DNA of 64,000 nt from Phycisphaerae bacterium (GTDB lineage: Bacteria > Planctomycetota > Phycisphaerae > Tepidisphaerales > Tepidisphaeraceae). This document shows, one piece after another, positions 18,813 to 28,314 of the stretch. How positions within the stretch are numbered: the first letter of the stretch is position 1; the number at the start of each line of letters is the position of its first letter. A model generated the notes under the pieces. It ran no database searches, was not told where the DNA came from, and worked only from the letters and a program-made list of their open reading frames with translations. Position numbers and translations under genes: made by a program. The stretch lies in assembly GCA_026004655.1 (NCBI GenBank), contig BPJO01000001.1, forward strand, positions 124,001 to 188,000. Direction: 5' to 3'.

Positions 18813-20334
18813 TCAGGACAGTGGTGTGGTTTGAACAGGATTGAATCGGCTTCCTGGAACCGGGATCCGCTTATTCGTGCTCGGGGCAGGTCCTTTCAGT
18901 CCCATGATACCCAACAGGATCGTTGCGAACGCGACATTGAGCCCGAGGAACATCAAGGCTGTCCGACCGTCCAACTGGATGTAGGTTTGGCCCCGCGTCA
19001 GCACGACCAGGACCGCGGTCCCCAAAAGCATCCCCAATGAAATCGGGATCAACCCCCCCCCAGGCCAGACGCATCAGCTGGTCAAACCGGAACCTGGGCA
19101 GCGACCAGCGGACCCACATGAACACGAACAAAATGATGATCGCTTTGGCAAAGAACACCCCCATTCGCAGGAAGCATAACAACAGACTCTCGGTCCAGGA
19201 CGGATGCTCGGCAAACAAGGCTGTGCCCGTTATTTTGCTGACCGCCCAATCCAGACCCGGCAGATGCCACCCCCCGAAGAACAGCGCCACACAGACACAA
19301 CTGGTCGTAATCATCCCGGCGTATTCACTCAAGAAAAACAGCGCAAACCGCATCGACGAATATTCAGTGTGATACCCCCCAACCAGTTCCTGTTCGGCTT
19401 CGGCCAGATCGAACGGCGCACGATTGGCTTCGGCATGGATGCAAACCAGAAACAGTACGAACGCCAGGGGTTGAGCAAACACGTTCCATGCGGGAATCGG
19501 AACAACCCCTCCTAGCATCCAGTAACGGGCCTGCTGGTCTACAATCGCGCCTAAATCCAGGGTACCGAACATCAACACGATTAACAAAACCGACAACCCA
19601 AGCGGAATTTCGTAACTGATCATCGAAGCCGTCGCCCGCAACGCCCCGAGAAACGAATATTTATTATTCGATGCCCATCCCCCCACCACGATCCCGTACA
19701 CCGCCAACGACAATGTCGAAAGCACAAACAGAAGTCCGACGGACAATTCAGTGGTCTGGAACCGCCATCCGGTCACGACCGTTGCAAAGTACTGCTGCCC
19801 GTCCAGACTCAAAGCCGACCGGTCCGCATCCACCACTTCCAACCCGCCGGGCATGGCACGGATCGAGTGATAGACCGGCATCTGATTCTGGACCTGCTGA
19901 CGAACGGTCTCAAGGATCTGATCGTCCGAAATACCAGCAATTTTCATAGCGGTGACGTCGATACGGTGCGTCGTGACCTTGGTCCCCCCCCAAGGAATAA
20001 CCACCAGCGACACGATCACGGTCAACATCATAACGATCGGCGCGAGCGTAAAGAGAATCTTGTCCACATGGGCCGGTCGGTAGTCCTCTTTCAATAGAAA
20101 CTTCAACCCGTCAGCCATCGGTTGACCCAGTCCCCAAAAATGGAACTTAGGCATGAACGGCAAACCGAACCCAAATCCCACACGGTTCGGACCCACCCGG
20201 TCCTGTGCCCAGGAAGCCACCTTCCGCTCGAGCAAAATCAAATACGCCACCATTCCCAACGAAATGGCAAAGGCCAGCAAACCGATATAAATCCACGGAG
20301 ACAGAAAAAAATCGATAAAAGTCATCGCGAGCAT
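18813..20334 (-). CDS. nuoH: NADH-quinone oxidoreductase subunit H, one frame break
   Basis: Membrane subunit of respiratory complex I at the quinone site. Conserved blocks: LLERKVASWAQDRVGPNRVG, ASNNKYSFLGALRATASMIS, EANRAPFDLAEAEQELVGGY and SLPRFRFDQLMRLAW. The frame breaks at C9 19053-19061; removing one base joins it to MIPISLGMLLG and the last helix, ending at 18813. Unbroken reading would instead run to 18871 with a nonsense tail. Between VVIPWG and TTELSVGLLFVLS there are roughly 80 residues that the E. coli protein lacks. No other nuo gene is nearby. It lies 21 bp after the glycosyltransferase gene. Confidence 0.9.
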
Positions 20335-20355
20335 ATTTTCGTTCCGACCGGTAGC

Positions 20356-21569
20356 TTACTGATTCTTTTCCAAAGGGGTAGAGCGCGTCTTTTCAAACGT
20401 GTAAGACTGCACCCAACACCAGACCCCAAAAACCAGAATACTGATCCATCCGATCAGTCCCACCAGCATCACGGGGAATGGATACGGACTTATAAAAAAC
20501 GAACGGGCTGGATAAACCGTATCCCAGAACACATAATAGACAGAAACAACAAACACGCTTGTCAATCCCGTCAACCATATCCCCCACCGGATCGATACCA
20601 TCAAAACGGGTAAGGTCAGATACGCCAGATACTGTATTCCAAACCCTGGAGCGAATACCAAAAAACACGCTACTGAATAGGCCCCCAGATGCAGAACCGA
20701 CTTTTTGGGAACTTTCCACAACACACCCATCCATAAAACGATCATGAAAACCCATTTCCCGTATAAATCATGATACTGCCAAGCCGCCTGAAAGACCCAT
20801 GAACCTAGCAGGTCCAGTTTTCCCACGAACTGACTTAATCCCAGGAACCCCCAATTTTCATAAGCGGGGCTATATCCCACGATTTTTTTGAAAATCTGAC
20901 CATCACCAACGGTGAATAACCCTAAGAAGGGAATCGCTCCTAAAAACAGTGCACTAGCCAGTTTCCAGAGTTTTTTTCGGGGACAACATACGACAAAAGC
21001 AGGAATCAGAATCGTCGCGATCAGCTTGATATGAATCGCCGATGCCAATACCAAACCCGCCCAGAACCATTTTTTCCGTTCCGCTATAAAAACCGCCCAG
21101 AACGCCAGTGCCACGCAAAGGGAATCCGTGTTGCAATGAAACGCGGAAAATAAGATCACTGCAGGACTCAACGCCCAAGCCCCCCAGGCCCAACACCGGT
21201 TCTGAGCTTCACCCCGGTCCGTGTAAACTCTCCAAAGCAAAAGACCTGACAAAATGTCCCCCGCGATGGCTGGCAGACGCATCCAGAAAGTAAACCGAGG
21301 AATATCCACTGTGAAAGGGAATAACAAACGGATGCCCACAACGTCGGGAGAAACGGATGGTTCAGACTCGGATGCAGGTCGTAGGCTCGGATGAGTCCGA
21401 CCCGATCGACCAAGAGCCCGAACTCATACCAGTAGTAGGTGTCGTTGGTCCCGAGACTCGACCATAAAACGATCAGACGTAACACCAGACCCAGTCCACC
21501 CCATCCCAACGCGAGTAGTGTATACCCATCGAATTGGTGTTGAATACCCCCGTCCGGGACGTTGATCAT
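20356..21569 (-). CDS. GT-C-like membrane glycosyltransferase, one frame break
   Basis: Polytopic membrane protein of about 400 residues. It starts at ATG 21569 (AGGA upstream). The first frame covers a signal-like helix, then DTYYWYEFGLLV and YDLHPSLNHP, a pattern seen in polyprenyl-phosphate-sugar-dependent transferases with an early acidic residue after helix 1. The second frame, from about 21350, continues with FWMRLPAIAGDILSG, SAFHCNTDSL and further helices to 20356. Joining needs one added base (or two removed) near 21345-21360, unlike the other breaks in this window. Donor and acceptor are unknown; it probably glycosylates lipid or surface polymers. Confidence 0.7.
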
Positions 21570-21669
21570 GTCATTCCTGATCAATCCGTTATTGAACACA
21601 AGGAACATTCTATCGTCGAACCGGTTATCGAGTAGTGAATCTATTTGCCAAACCCTTTGTATACTCGAC

Positions 21670-22413
21670 ATGCAACGGATAATCCCCGAAACTGGTGGGA
21701 TGATTGGTCGAATTGATGTGCATTCGCACTTGTTGCCGGGCGTGGATGACGGGTGTCGGGATCTGACGGAATCGATTGCGTGTGCGAAACGGATGGTCGA
21801 AGCCGGTTACACGCACAGTTTTTGCACCCCCCATATCTGGCCGAACCTGGATAATCGACCGTCCAACATTCCCACCCGGGTCCGGACCCTTCAACAGGCT
21901 TTGGACAAGGCGGGCGTGGCTTTAAAACTTTTACCCGGTGGGGAACTACACTTGTCAGAACGATTCTGCCAAACCCCCGTCACTGAACTGATGACCTACA
22001 ACGGTCGAGGTCTGTACGCGTTGTTCGATTTCTGGACACAACGATTCCCTGTCCATTTTGGTTCGTGTCTGTCTTATTTGCGTCAAGCGGGGATCCAACC
22101 GATCCTAGCCCATCCGGAACGGATCGAAGCCGTCCAAAACGAACCGGAACAACTTCTGGAATGGGTAGAACAACAAGGGCTACTCTTACAGTGCAACTTG
22201 GAATGTCTAGGGGAATCCGTGCTATCCCCCCGGCGGCGTCTGGCGGAACGATGGTTGGTCGAGGACCGTTATTTTTTGCTCGGAAGCGATCTTCATAACC
22301 TTCACGGTCTGGAAGTACGCCTACAAGGTCTGAAACGGGCCATCGAACTGGTCGGGGAAGACAAAGTACAGGAATTAACCCATACGAATCCTGTCAAATT
22401 AATAGGAAATTGA
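21670..22413 (+). CDS. CpsB/CapC-family tyrosine phosphatase (PHP fold)
   Basis: About 247 residues from ATG 21670; ATG 21700 (MIGRIDVHSH) is an equally good start. Metal-site motifs of the CpsB/YwqE family are clear: DVHSHLLPGVDDG, FCTPHIWPN, LPGGELHLSE, ILAHPER and LLGSDLHN. Members dephosphorylate tyrosine kinases that steer capsule/exopolysaccharide synthesis. It is divergent from the membrane glycosyltransferase, which fits a surface-polysaccharide setting. Confidence 0.85.
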   Translation: MQRIIPETGGMIGRIDVHSHLLPGVDDGCRDLTESIACAKRMVEAGYTHSFCTPHIWPNLDNRPSNIPTRVRTLQQALDKAGVALKLLPGGELHLSERFCQTPVTELMTYNGRGLYALFDFWTQRFPVHFGSCLSYLRQAGIQPILAHPERIEAVQNEPEQLLEWVEQQGLLLQCNLECLGESVLSPRRRLAERWLVEDRYFLLGSDLHNLHGLEVRLQGLKRAIELVGEDKVQELTHTNPVKLIGN

Positions 22414-22444
22414 CCGTTTGCCTCGGTCGTTGTTTTGCTACAAA

Positions 22445-23008
22445 ATGGCCGTTCGGAGAGATCCGAACGTGATCCATAACTATTACTATTCCCAAGACGG
22501 ACAATCCCGACACGGACCTGTCCGACCCGATGAACTACAAAAGATCGGTTTGACGCGGGAAACATTGATTTGGCGTGAGGGTCTGCCTGGTTGGGTCCGG
22601 GCAGGCGATTTGGCGGAATTGGCGGGTCTGTTTTCGACTTTAGACCCGTTTGACCGACCTTCGTATATGCATCCGAAGCCTGCTTCGGCCGAGCAGTCTG
22701 GTGTGGTACGCCCCAACGACTACATGAAACAGACTAATGCGTTAGCGGTCATGAGCCTGGTCTGTGGGATTTTAGCGATGATAACGTCGTGTTTCCTGGT
22801 GGGATTGTTGCTCGCGATTCCGGCTGTAGGGTTCGGGCATCTGGCCTGGAGACAGATCTTTCAAACCGGTCAATCAGGCCGCGGCCTGGCGTTGGCAGGA
22901 TTGATCACGGGATACATCGCGATTGGAATAAGTTTACTCCTTCTTTTCTTATTCTTCTCACCCCGATCATTAGTCGTCTTAGGAAACGTTTCACAGGGGG
23001 GGGCATAA
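22445..23008 (+). CDS. GYF_2 and DUF4190 domain membrane protein
   Basis: About 187 residues from ATG 22445 (TTG at 22418 is possible). Residues ~10-58 form a GYF_2-like domain (YYYSQDGQSRHGPVRPDEL, then TLIWREGLPGWV). The C-terminal half has a DUF4190-like pair of membrane helices with NALAVMSLVCGILAM and GRGLALAGLITGY. Function unknown; such proteins are widespread in Planctomycetota. It ends 6 bp before proB. Confidence 0.8.
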   Translation: MAVRRDPNVIHNYYYSQDGQSRHGPVRPDELQKIGLTRETLIWREGLPGWVRAGDLAELAGLFSTLDPFDRPSYMHPKPASAEQSGVVRPNDYMKQTNALAVMSLVCGILAMITSCFLVGLLLAIPAVGFGHLAWRQIFQTGQSGRGLALAGLITGYIAIGISLLLLFLFFSPRSLVVLGNVSQGGA

Positions 23009-23014
23009 AAGGAT

Positions 23015-24124
23015 ATGAGAGATTCTCTGGCAACGGTTCGTTCGCTAGTAGTCAAGCTCGGAACTCAGGTTTTATCTGATGCATCTAAACGATTGGATGT
23101 TGCTTACCTGGCTTTGATCGCGGATCAGATCGCCAAGCTTCGTCAGAAAAAAGTCGAGGTAACGGTGGTCAGTTCCGGGGCGATCGGGTCCGGAATGGCC
23201 GAACTGGGCCTGGCGCGTCGTCCGACCGATCTACCACAACTTCAGGCGGTGGCTGCAGTAGGCCAGCGACGACTGATGGACGCCTGGGCACAGGTCTTTG
23301 CCCCGCACCAACTGCACGTGGCTCAGGTGCTTTTGACACGCGAAGACATCGATCAACGAAAACGATTCTTGAACCTACGAAACACCATCCGTGCATTGCA
23401 TGATCTCGGGGCAGTACCCATCATCAATGAAAATGACACCATCAGTACGGACGAACTGATTCGAATCAGTTTCGGAGACAATGATATCCTCGCAGCCAAC
23501 GTCGCCTGTGCGTTACGGTCGGATCTGATGGTGATCCTGAGCAACGTGGATGGGGTACTTGATGCTCAGGGTAAACCGGTCCGAGTCATCGAACGGATCG
23601 AAGACGCCCAGACACTGGTACGGAGTGAAAAAAGTGCCCTCGGCAAGGGAGGCATGAGTAGCAAGTTCGAAGCCGCCCGGATGATCACTCGGGCGGGAGA
23701 AATGATGGTTGTCGCCTACGGACGACAAGAGAATGTGCTGATCCGGATCCTCAGAGGTGAAGAAGTCGGAACCCTGTTTTTGCCCCGACGTCAGGACCGA
23801 AGCAGCAGTCGTGCGCGTTGGATCGGGGCAGCCCGTCCCGCAGGACGGATCATCGTTGACGAAGGGGCCGCCAAAGCGATCCAGCAGCGAGACGTCTCGC
23901 TTTTGCCTGCGGGAATTGTGAAAATCGACGGGGATTTTGAAAAAGGGGACGTTGTGGCGATCGAAACGCCTCAAGGTCTTAAAATCGCGCACGGATTGAC
24001 CAATTACCCGGCCGAAGATTTGATCAAAATCCGGGGGATGAAATCCTCCGAAGTCCGGGCTTTGCTCAAAGAACGTGCGTACGATGAAGTTGTGCACCGC
24101 GACAATCTGGTCAAGCTCGTCTAA
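23015..24124 (+). CDS. proB: Glutamate 5-kinase with PUA domain
   Basis: 369 residues. First step of proline synthesis: phosphorylates glutamate. Seen: VVKLGTQVLSD and VVSSGAIGSGMAELG (substrate loop), INENDTISTDEL, FGDNDILAANVA and LSNVDGVLD in the kinase domain, then a C-terminal PUA domain (GRIIVDEGAAKAI, LPAGIVKIDGDFEKGD). No proA lies adjacent. AAAAGGAT is immediately upstream of the ATG. Confidence 0.95.
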   Translation: MRDSLATVRSLVVKLGTQVLSDASKRLDVAYLALIADQIAKLRQKKVEVTVVSSGAIGSGMAELGLARRPTDLPQLQAVAAVGQRRLMDAWAQVFAPHQLHVAQVLLTREDIDQRKRFLNLRNTIRALHDLGAVPIINENDTISTDELIRISFGDNDILAANVACALRSDLMVILSNVDGVLDAQGKPVRVIERIEDAQTLVRSEKSALGKGGMSSKFEAARMITRAGEMMVVAYGRQENVLIRILRGEEVGTLFLPRRQDRSSSRARWIGAARPAGRIIVDEGAAKAIQQRDVSLLPAGIVKIDGDFEKGDVVAIETPQGLKIAHGLTNYPAEDLIKIRGMKSSEVRALLKERAYDEVVHRDNLVKLV

Positions 24125-24152
24125 CGTATTGCTTTCACAATAAGGAGTCTTT

Positions 24153-25196
24153 ATGTCACTCAAATCACTGATTCAAACCGGAACTAAACTTTGGTTGGAT
24201 TCGATCGACCCGGACCTGGTCCAGAAAAATTACGCACTCGGTGCTGTCGGAGCCACCAGCAACCCGATCATCGTTGCGGACCTTGTGAAAACCGGACGAT
24301 TCGATGATCGTATGAAACACCTGTTCGATCAGGGCTTGAGTGACGAAGAAGTGGCCTGGGCACTGACCGATCAACTGGTCAGCCAGGCTCAGGAAGTCTT
24401 TCACCCGGTTTACGAAAAGACGAAAGCAAACACAGGATATGTCAGCTTCGAACTGGACCCCCTGATCGAGGATTTTGACGCCAACCTTCCTCACGACCAG
24501 CGGGTGAAACGATACATCGAACTGGGAAAACACTGGGGGTCGGGCAGAGGCAACCGGATGATCAAAGTCCCCGCCACCCCGGCCGGATTGGACGCGTTGG
24601 AGGATCTGGCCTCGGCCGGGATCCCGTTGAACGTCACGTTGATCTTCTCCGAACGTCAATACATCACCGCCCGTGACAACATCTGGCGCGGCGCGCAAAA
24701 ACTCGCTGATAAAAGCCGTTTCAAAAGTGTTTATTCGATCTTCGTCTCTCGCGTCGATATTTATACCGAAAAACATATCCCCTCCCTGATTCCCGAAGCC
24801 CAGGGACAGGTCGGGATCGTCAACGCCAAACGCATTTGGGCTTTGAACCAGGCCTTCTGGAAAGACAAAAATCTACCTCTGGAACAGGAAATGGTCTTTG
24901 CCAGCACGGGGACCAAAAAACCGGATGATCCCAAGGACAAATACGTCGCCGCTTTGGCGGGAAGTGACATTCAGACCAATCCCCCTGCTACCAACGACGC
25001 GGTCGATCGAATGAACAAGACTTACACTCGTCAGATTGACAAGCTTCCTCCTGACCATGTGTTGAAGGACATTGACCAGAAAGTGGACCCGAAGGAGATG
25101 GAACGGGTCTTGATGCTGGAAGGGTTGGAAAAATTCGCCACCCCGCAAAAGGATTTGATCAAAACGATCTCGAGCAAACGTGATTCATTGTCCTGA
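24153..25196 (+). CDS. tal: Transaldolase
   Basis: 347 residues. Pentose-phosphate enzyme transferring a dihydroxyacetone unit through a Schiff base with Lys. Seen: [20 protein letters not shown] and [12 protein letters not shown] at the N-terminus, [17 protein letters not shown] (active Lys in KVPAT), [12 protein letters not shown] and SVFVSRVD-like [12 protein letters not shown] strong AAGGAG precedes ATG 24153. It follows proB by 28 bp and is closed by the terminator at 25235-25272. It links with the arabinose operon, which feeds the same pathway. Confidence 0.92.
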   Translation: MSLKSLIQTGTKLWLDSIDPDLVQKNYALGAVGATSNPIIVADLVKTGRFDDRMKHLFDQGLSDEEVAWALTDQLVSQAQEVFHPVYEKTKANTGYVSFELDPLIEDFDANLPHDQRVKRYIELGKHWGSGRGNRMIKVPATPAGLDALEDLASAGIPLNVTLIFSERQYITARDNIWRGAQKLADKSRFKSVYSIFVSRVDIYTEKHIPSLIPEAQGQVGIVNAKRIWALNQAFWKDKNLPLEQEMVFASTGTKKPDDPKDKYVAALAGSDIQTNPPATNDAVDRMNKTYTRQIDKLPPDHVLKDIDQKVDPKEMERVLMLEGLEKFATPQKDLIKTISSKRDSLS

Positions 25197-25234
25197 GATA
25201 CCGGATATGAACTGGTTCAGGATCAGTTTCGGTG

Positions 25235-25272
25235 TAAAAAAGCCCTCTGCCAAACGGAACGGGGGCTTTTTT
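25235..25272 (+). terminator. Rho-independent terminator after transaldolase
   Basis: AAAAAAGCCC / GGGCTTTTTT stem around an 18-base loop, with a T run on both strands, 38 bp after the tal stop. Confidence 0.85.
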
Positions 25273-25289
25273 ATGGGTCCGAATAACCG

Positions 25290-25365
25290 ATCGCGACTTA
25301 TCCACCAGTTTTTCACGAGTCCGGTAAAGTCGTGGATAACTGGTGAATAATAAATTTTTCAAGTC
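25290..25365. other. oriC: Probable chromosomal replication origin (oriC core)
   Basis: Two DnaA-box-like 9-mers, each one mismatch from TTATCCACA, lie in opposite orientation 24 bases apart: TTATCCACC at 25298-25306 and CGTGGATAA (reverse of TTATCCACG) at 25331-25339. An AT-rich stretch AATAATAAATTTTTC follows at about 25346-25360, a candidate unwinding element. dnaA begins ~395 bp downstream, the usual arrangement. Only two boxes were found by eye, so the full origin may be larger. Confidence 0.6.
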
Positions 25366-25759
25366 AAAACCGCTCGGAGAAATCGGTCTTCCAGACGTTG
25401 TGAACGGAAAATCCAATAAAGTTTGCCTTGCCAGTATTAAAATGGGGATATATTTTCGGAGCACAGGACATGGATGCCCCCCTCGTCAGGCATCGTAGCC
25501 CCGGGAAGAAGGATTTCAACGGGCAGAAGGTCAGGAAACATCTGATCCTGACGAACGGTCACAGGACAGTGACCGAATGTGTAAGAACGGAATCGATCTC
25601 AAGGATGAGCAGATGAAAGGGTCACCGGCGTTCCGGGGAAGACTGCCCGCTGGGCAAGCGGTCAGACGGAGCAAAAGGTGTCTTAGCGTTCGCGCGTTTC
25701 AGACCAATCGGCAATGGTCTGACCAGGACGTGCGGGTTGTCCATCGGAAGGAGATCGAA
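25366..25759. other. Intergenic region upstream of dnaA
   Basis: No convincing gene. The dnaA frame is open for 61 codons upstream of the chosen GTG, but no conserved sequence is seen there. It probably contains the dnaA promoter and leader. Confidence 0.35.
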
Positions 25760-27328
25760 GTGAGCCTCATCGCAACCGACACTCAGGTTTCTCGTCTCGC
25801 ACAAGCCATTCAACAACGGGTGGGTCATCAACGGTATCAAGTCTGGTTTCATAATTCGACACGATTCGAACTCAAGCATGATTCGATCGAGGTCGTGGTG
25901 GCTAACGAGTTTATTAGCGAGTGGATCGGAACTCATTTTAAGAGGACCATCCAGGAAGCTGCCCAGGAAGTCATCGGATGCGTTGTTCCGGTTCGTTTTT
26001 CCGTCATGCCCCAACTTTTCGATGCTCGCAACGGGACCACACCCAGCAATCCCCACCCCAAAAACGGAGATACCCCCCGTTTACCCCAACGAGAACGCTA
26101 CGTCCCCGGGGACAAAGATATTCCGTCGCGGTTTTCATTCACCGACCATCACAAAAATAGCGGACTGAGCGTCAATCAGAATCTCCTGACCCGACTCGGC
26201 ACAAAACCCATCGTGCGCGAAATTCCCTCACGTATTTCAGAACAACCCTCATCAGCCCCCCTCACCGGGGTTTCCAGGCTCCGACATGATCTCGAATCGT
26301 ACGTGGTTGGTCCCAGCAACCAGCTTGCCTACAACGCCGCTGTTTATGTCGCGGAGTTTCCCGGCGCACAATACAATCCCCTGTTCATACACGGCAGCTG
26401 CGGGTTGGGGAAATCCCACCTGCTCCAAGGATTGTGCAGACAGTTCATCCGACATCATCCGACCCAGAAATGGATGTACCTGACCGGCGAAGAGTTCACC
26501 AACGAGTTTCTCGTCGCACTACGCAACAACCGGGTAGAAGCGTTTCGTCGAAAAATGCGTGATTTGGATCTGCTGGTGATCGACGATGTTCATTTCCTGT
26601 CGGGGAAAAAAGCAACCCAGGAAGAGTTCCTTCACACTTTCAACGCCATCGAGGCCATGGGCAAGCAGATCGTCCTGGCTTCGGACGAGCACCCTAAAAT
26701 GATTGCGGAGTTCGGCGAATCGCTGATCAACCGGTTCGTCAGCGGAATGGTGGTCCGGATCGATGCGCCTAACTACAACATGCGATGCGATATTCTCCGC
26801 TCACTCAGCCAAAGAAACAAAATCTTCCTGCCCGAGGAAGTCATCGCCTGGGTGGCTAGACGTGTGACACAGAATGTCCGAGAACTCGAAGGCGCTCTGA
26901 CCCGGATTACCGCTCACACCCGTTTGACCGCTCGCCCGGCCACCGTCGATCTGGCTCAGGAAGCCTTGGGAGATCTTGACCGCCAACTGGTCGCGCCGGT
27001 TAAACCCGAAAGCGTTTTGAACAGTGTCTGCGGATACTTCGGTGTGGAACTGAAAGACCTGCTTTCGGGTCGACGACAACGAACCATTTCTCTGGCGCGG
27101 TCGATCGCGATGTATCTGGTTCGCAAAACCAGCAAAATGAGCTTCCCCGAAATCGCCATCAGGATGGGCAAACGCAACCATAGCACCGTGATCAGTGCTT
27201 GCCGACGGATCGAACGAGCCGCCGCCAAAAATGAACGTCTGAGTTGGTCCAGTCACCTCGGCGAACGGGATGAAGAAGCCGGAGAACTCATTCAACGACT
27301 CGAAGAACAAGCCCGAGCCGCGTGTTAA
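25760..27328 (+). CDS. dnaA: Chromosomal replication initiator protein DnaA
   Basis: 522 residues from GTG 25760, chosen because AAGGAGAT lies 5 bases upstream and the downstream sequence matches DnaA domain I (LAQAIQQRVGHQRYQVWF). Then a poorly conserved linker, the AAA+ domain with Walker A GSCGLGKS (about 210-218) and Walker B LLVIDDVHF (about 271), and the C-terminal box-binding domain with KMSFPEIAIRMGKRNHSTVI near 454-475. Initiates replication at oriC just upstream. dnaN, gyrB and recF are not adjacent. Confidence 0.96.
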   Translation: MSLIATDTQVSRLAQAIQQRVGHQRYQVWFHNSTRFELKHDSIEVVVANEFISEWIGTHFKRTIQEAAQEVIGCVVPVRFSVMPQLFDARNGTTPSNPHPKNGDTPRLPQRERYVPGDKDIPSRFSFTDHHKNSGLSVNQNLLTRLGTKPIVREIPSRISEQPSSAPLTGVSRLRHDLESYVVGPSNQLAYNAAVYVAEFPGAQYNPLFIHGSCGLGKSHLLQGLCRQFIRHHPTQKWMYLTGEEFTNEFLVALRNNRVEAFRRKMRDLDLLVIDDVHFLSGKKATQEEFLHTFNAIEAMGKQIVLASDEHPKMIAEFGESLINRFVSGMVVRIDAPNYNMRCDILRSLSQRNKIFLPEEVIAWVARRVTQNVRELEGALTRITAHTRLTARPATVDLAQEALGDLDRQLVAPVKPESVLNSVCGYFGVELKDLLSGRRQRTISLARSIAMYLVRKTSKMSFPEIAIRMGKRNHSTVISACRRIERAAAKNERLSWSSHLGERDEEAGELIQRLEEQARAAC

Positions 27329-27376
27329 ACGGGGTTGTTCCGGATTGAATCGGGTATTTCGCCACCCCCGAATCGT

Positions 27377-27412
27377 GAAAGACCTTGATCCGCGACGGGC
27401 CAAGGTCCTTTC
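27377..27412. terminator. Hairpin between dnaA and purQ
   Basis: GAAAGACCTTG / CAAGGTCCTTTC inverted repeat with one bulge, followed by CGATTTT on the plus strand. It lies between the convergent stops of dnaA and purQ. Confidence 0.55.
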
Positions 27413-27444
27413 GATTTTGCGATAAAGGCTTTTTGAGAAACGAC

Positions 27445-28215
27445 TTATACACCTACACCCGTCCGCCCCTCGGCATACAGTACCGCGTTGCGGAAGATGT
27501 TGAATCCGTCACCGGGTTTGGAAAACAGCCCGCGACGGGTCCAAGCCGGGTGTTGGTCTTGGCGGACATGTCTTTCGGGATGGGGCATCAATCCCAAAAC
27601 CACGCCGCTCGGATCGCAAATCCCTGCAATGGCATCGACCGACCCGTTGGGGTTTTCCCCGTCATAGACCAACGCGATCTGGTCATTCGCGTGCAATGCC
27701 TGGCGAACCGATTCGGACGCGGGAACGAACTTACCTTCCCCGTGTGCGATCGGAAGCTCGATCGGACCTAACCCGCGGGTCCAGATGCATTTTTGGCTGA
27801 CCGGTTTCAGACCGACCCATCGACAAATGAAACGACCGGAGTCGTTATGGGTCAACGTCGCGGTTTGCCCACAGGCCCCTCCGATCGGACCAGGAATCAG
27901 ATCCGTCTTGACAAGGACCTGAAACCCGTTGCAGATCCCGATGATAGGTTTTCCTGCCTCAACAAAGGCATAAAACGCGTCACGCAGATGGTGCATGATC
28001 TGATTGGCAAATATACGACCGGCGGCAATATCGTCCCCGTAACTAAATCCTCCGGGAATGGCCATCAATTGATAGTCGCCGATCAGAGACGGATTTTCGA
28101 TCAGTTGATTTAAATGAACCCGCTGGGAGGTTGCGCCGGCTAGTTCAAACGCGTAGGCGGTTTCCTGGTCACAATTGGTCCCTGCAGTACGAAGGATAAG
28201 TGTTCTGGGTTTCAC
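27445..28215 (-). CDS. purQ: Phosphoribosylformylglycinamidine synthase subunit PurQ
   Basis: 256 residues. Glutaminase subunit supplying ammonia for the fourth purine step. Class I amidotransferase features: GTNCDQETAYAF, MAIPGGFSYGDDIAAGRIFA, the nucleophile Cys in GICNGFQVLVK, and the His-Glu pair in LMPHPERH. Start GTG 28215, with AAGG only 2 bases upstream. purL and purS are not in the window. Confidence 0.95.
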   Translation of the reverse strand: MKPRTLILRTAGTNCDQETAYAFELAGATSQRVHLNQLIENPSLIGDYQLMAIPGGFSYGDDIAAGRIFANQIMHHLRDAFYAFVEAGKPIIGICNGFQVLVKTDLIPGPIGGACGQTATLTHNDSGRFICRWVGLKPVSQKCIWTRGLGPIELPIAHGEGKFVPASESVRQALHANDQIALVYDGENPNGSVDAIAGICDPSGVVLGLMPHPERHVRQDQHPAWTRRGLFSKPGDGFNIFRNAVLYAEGRTGVGV

Positions 28216-28314
28216 ATCCTTATTTTACCCCAATTCCACCGGACATACAGACCGGGCGTAGGTTCTTTCGCTTCGCGGCTTGTCGGACGGTTACAGATCA
28301 ATACATTGCTGATT

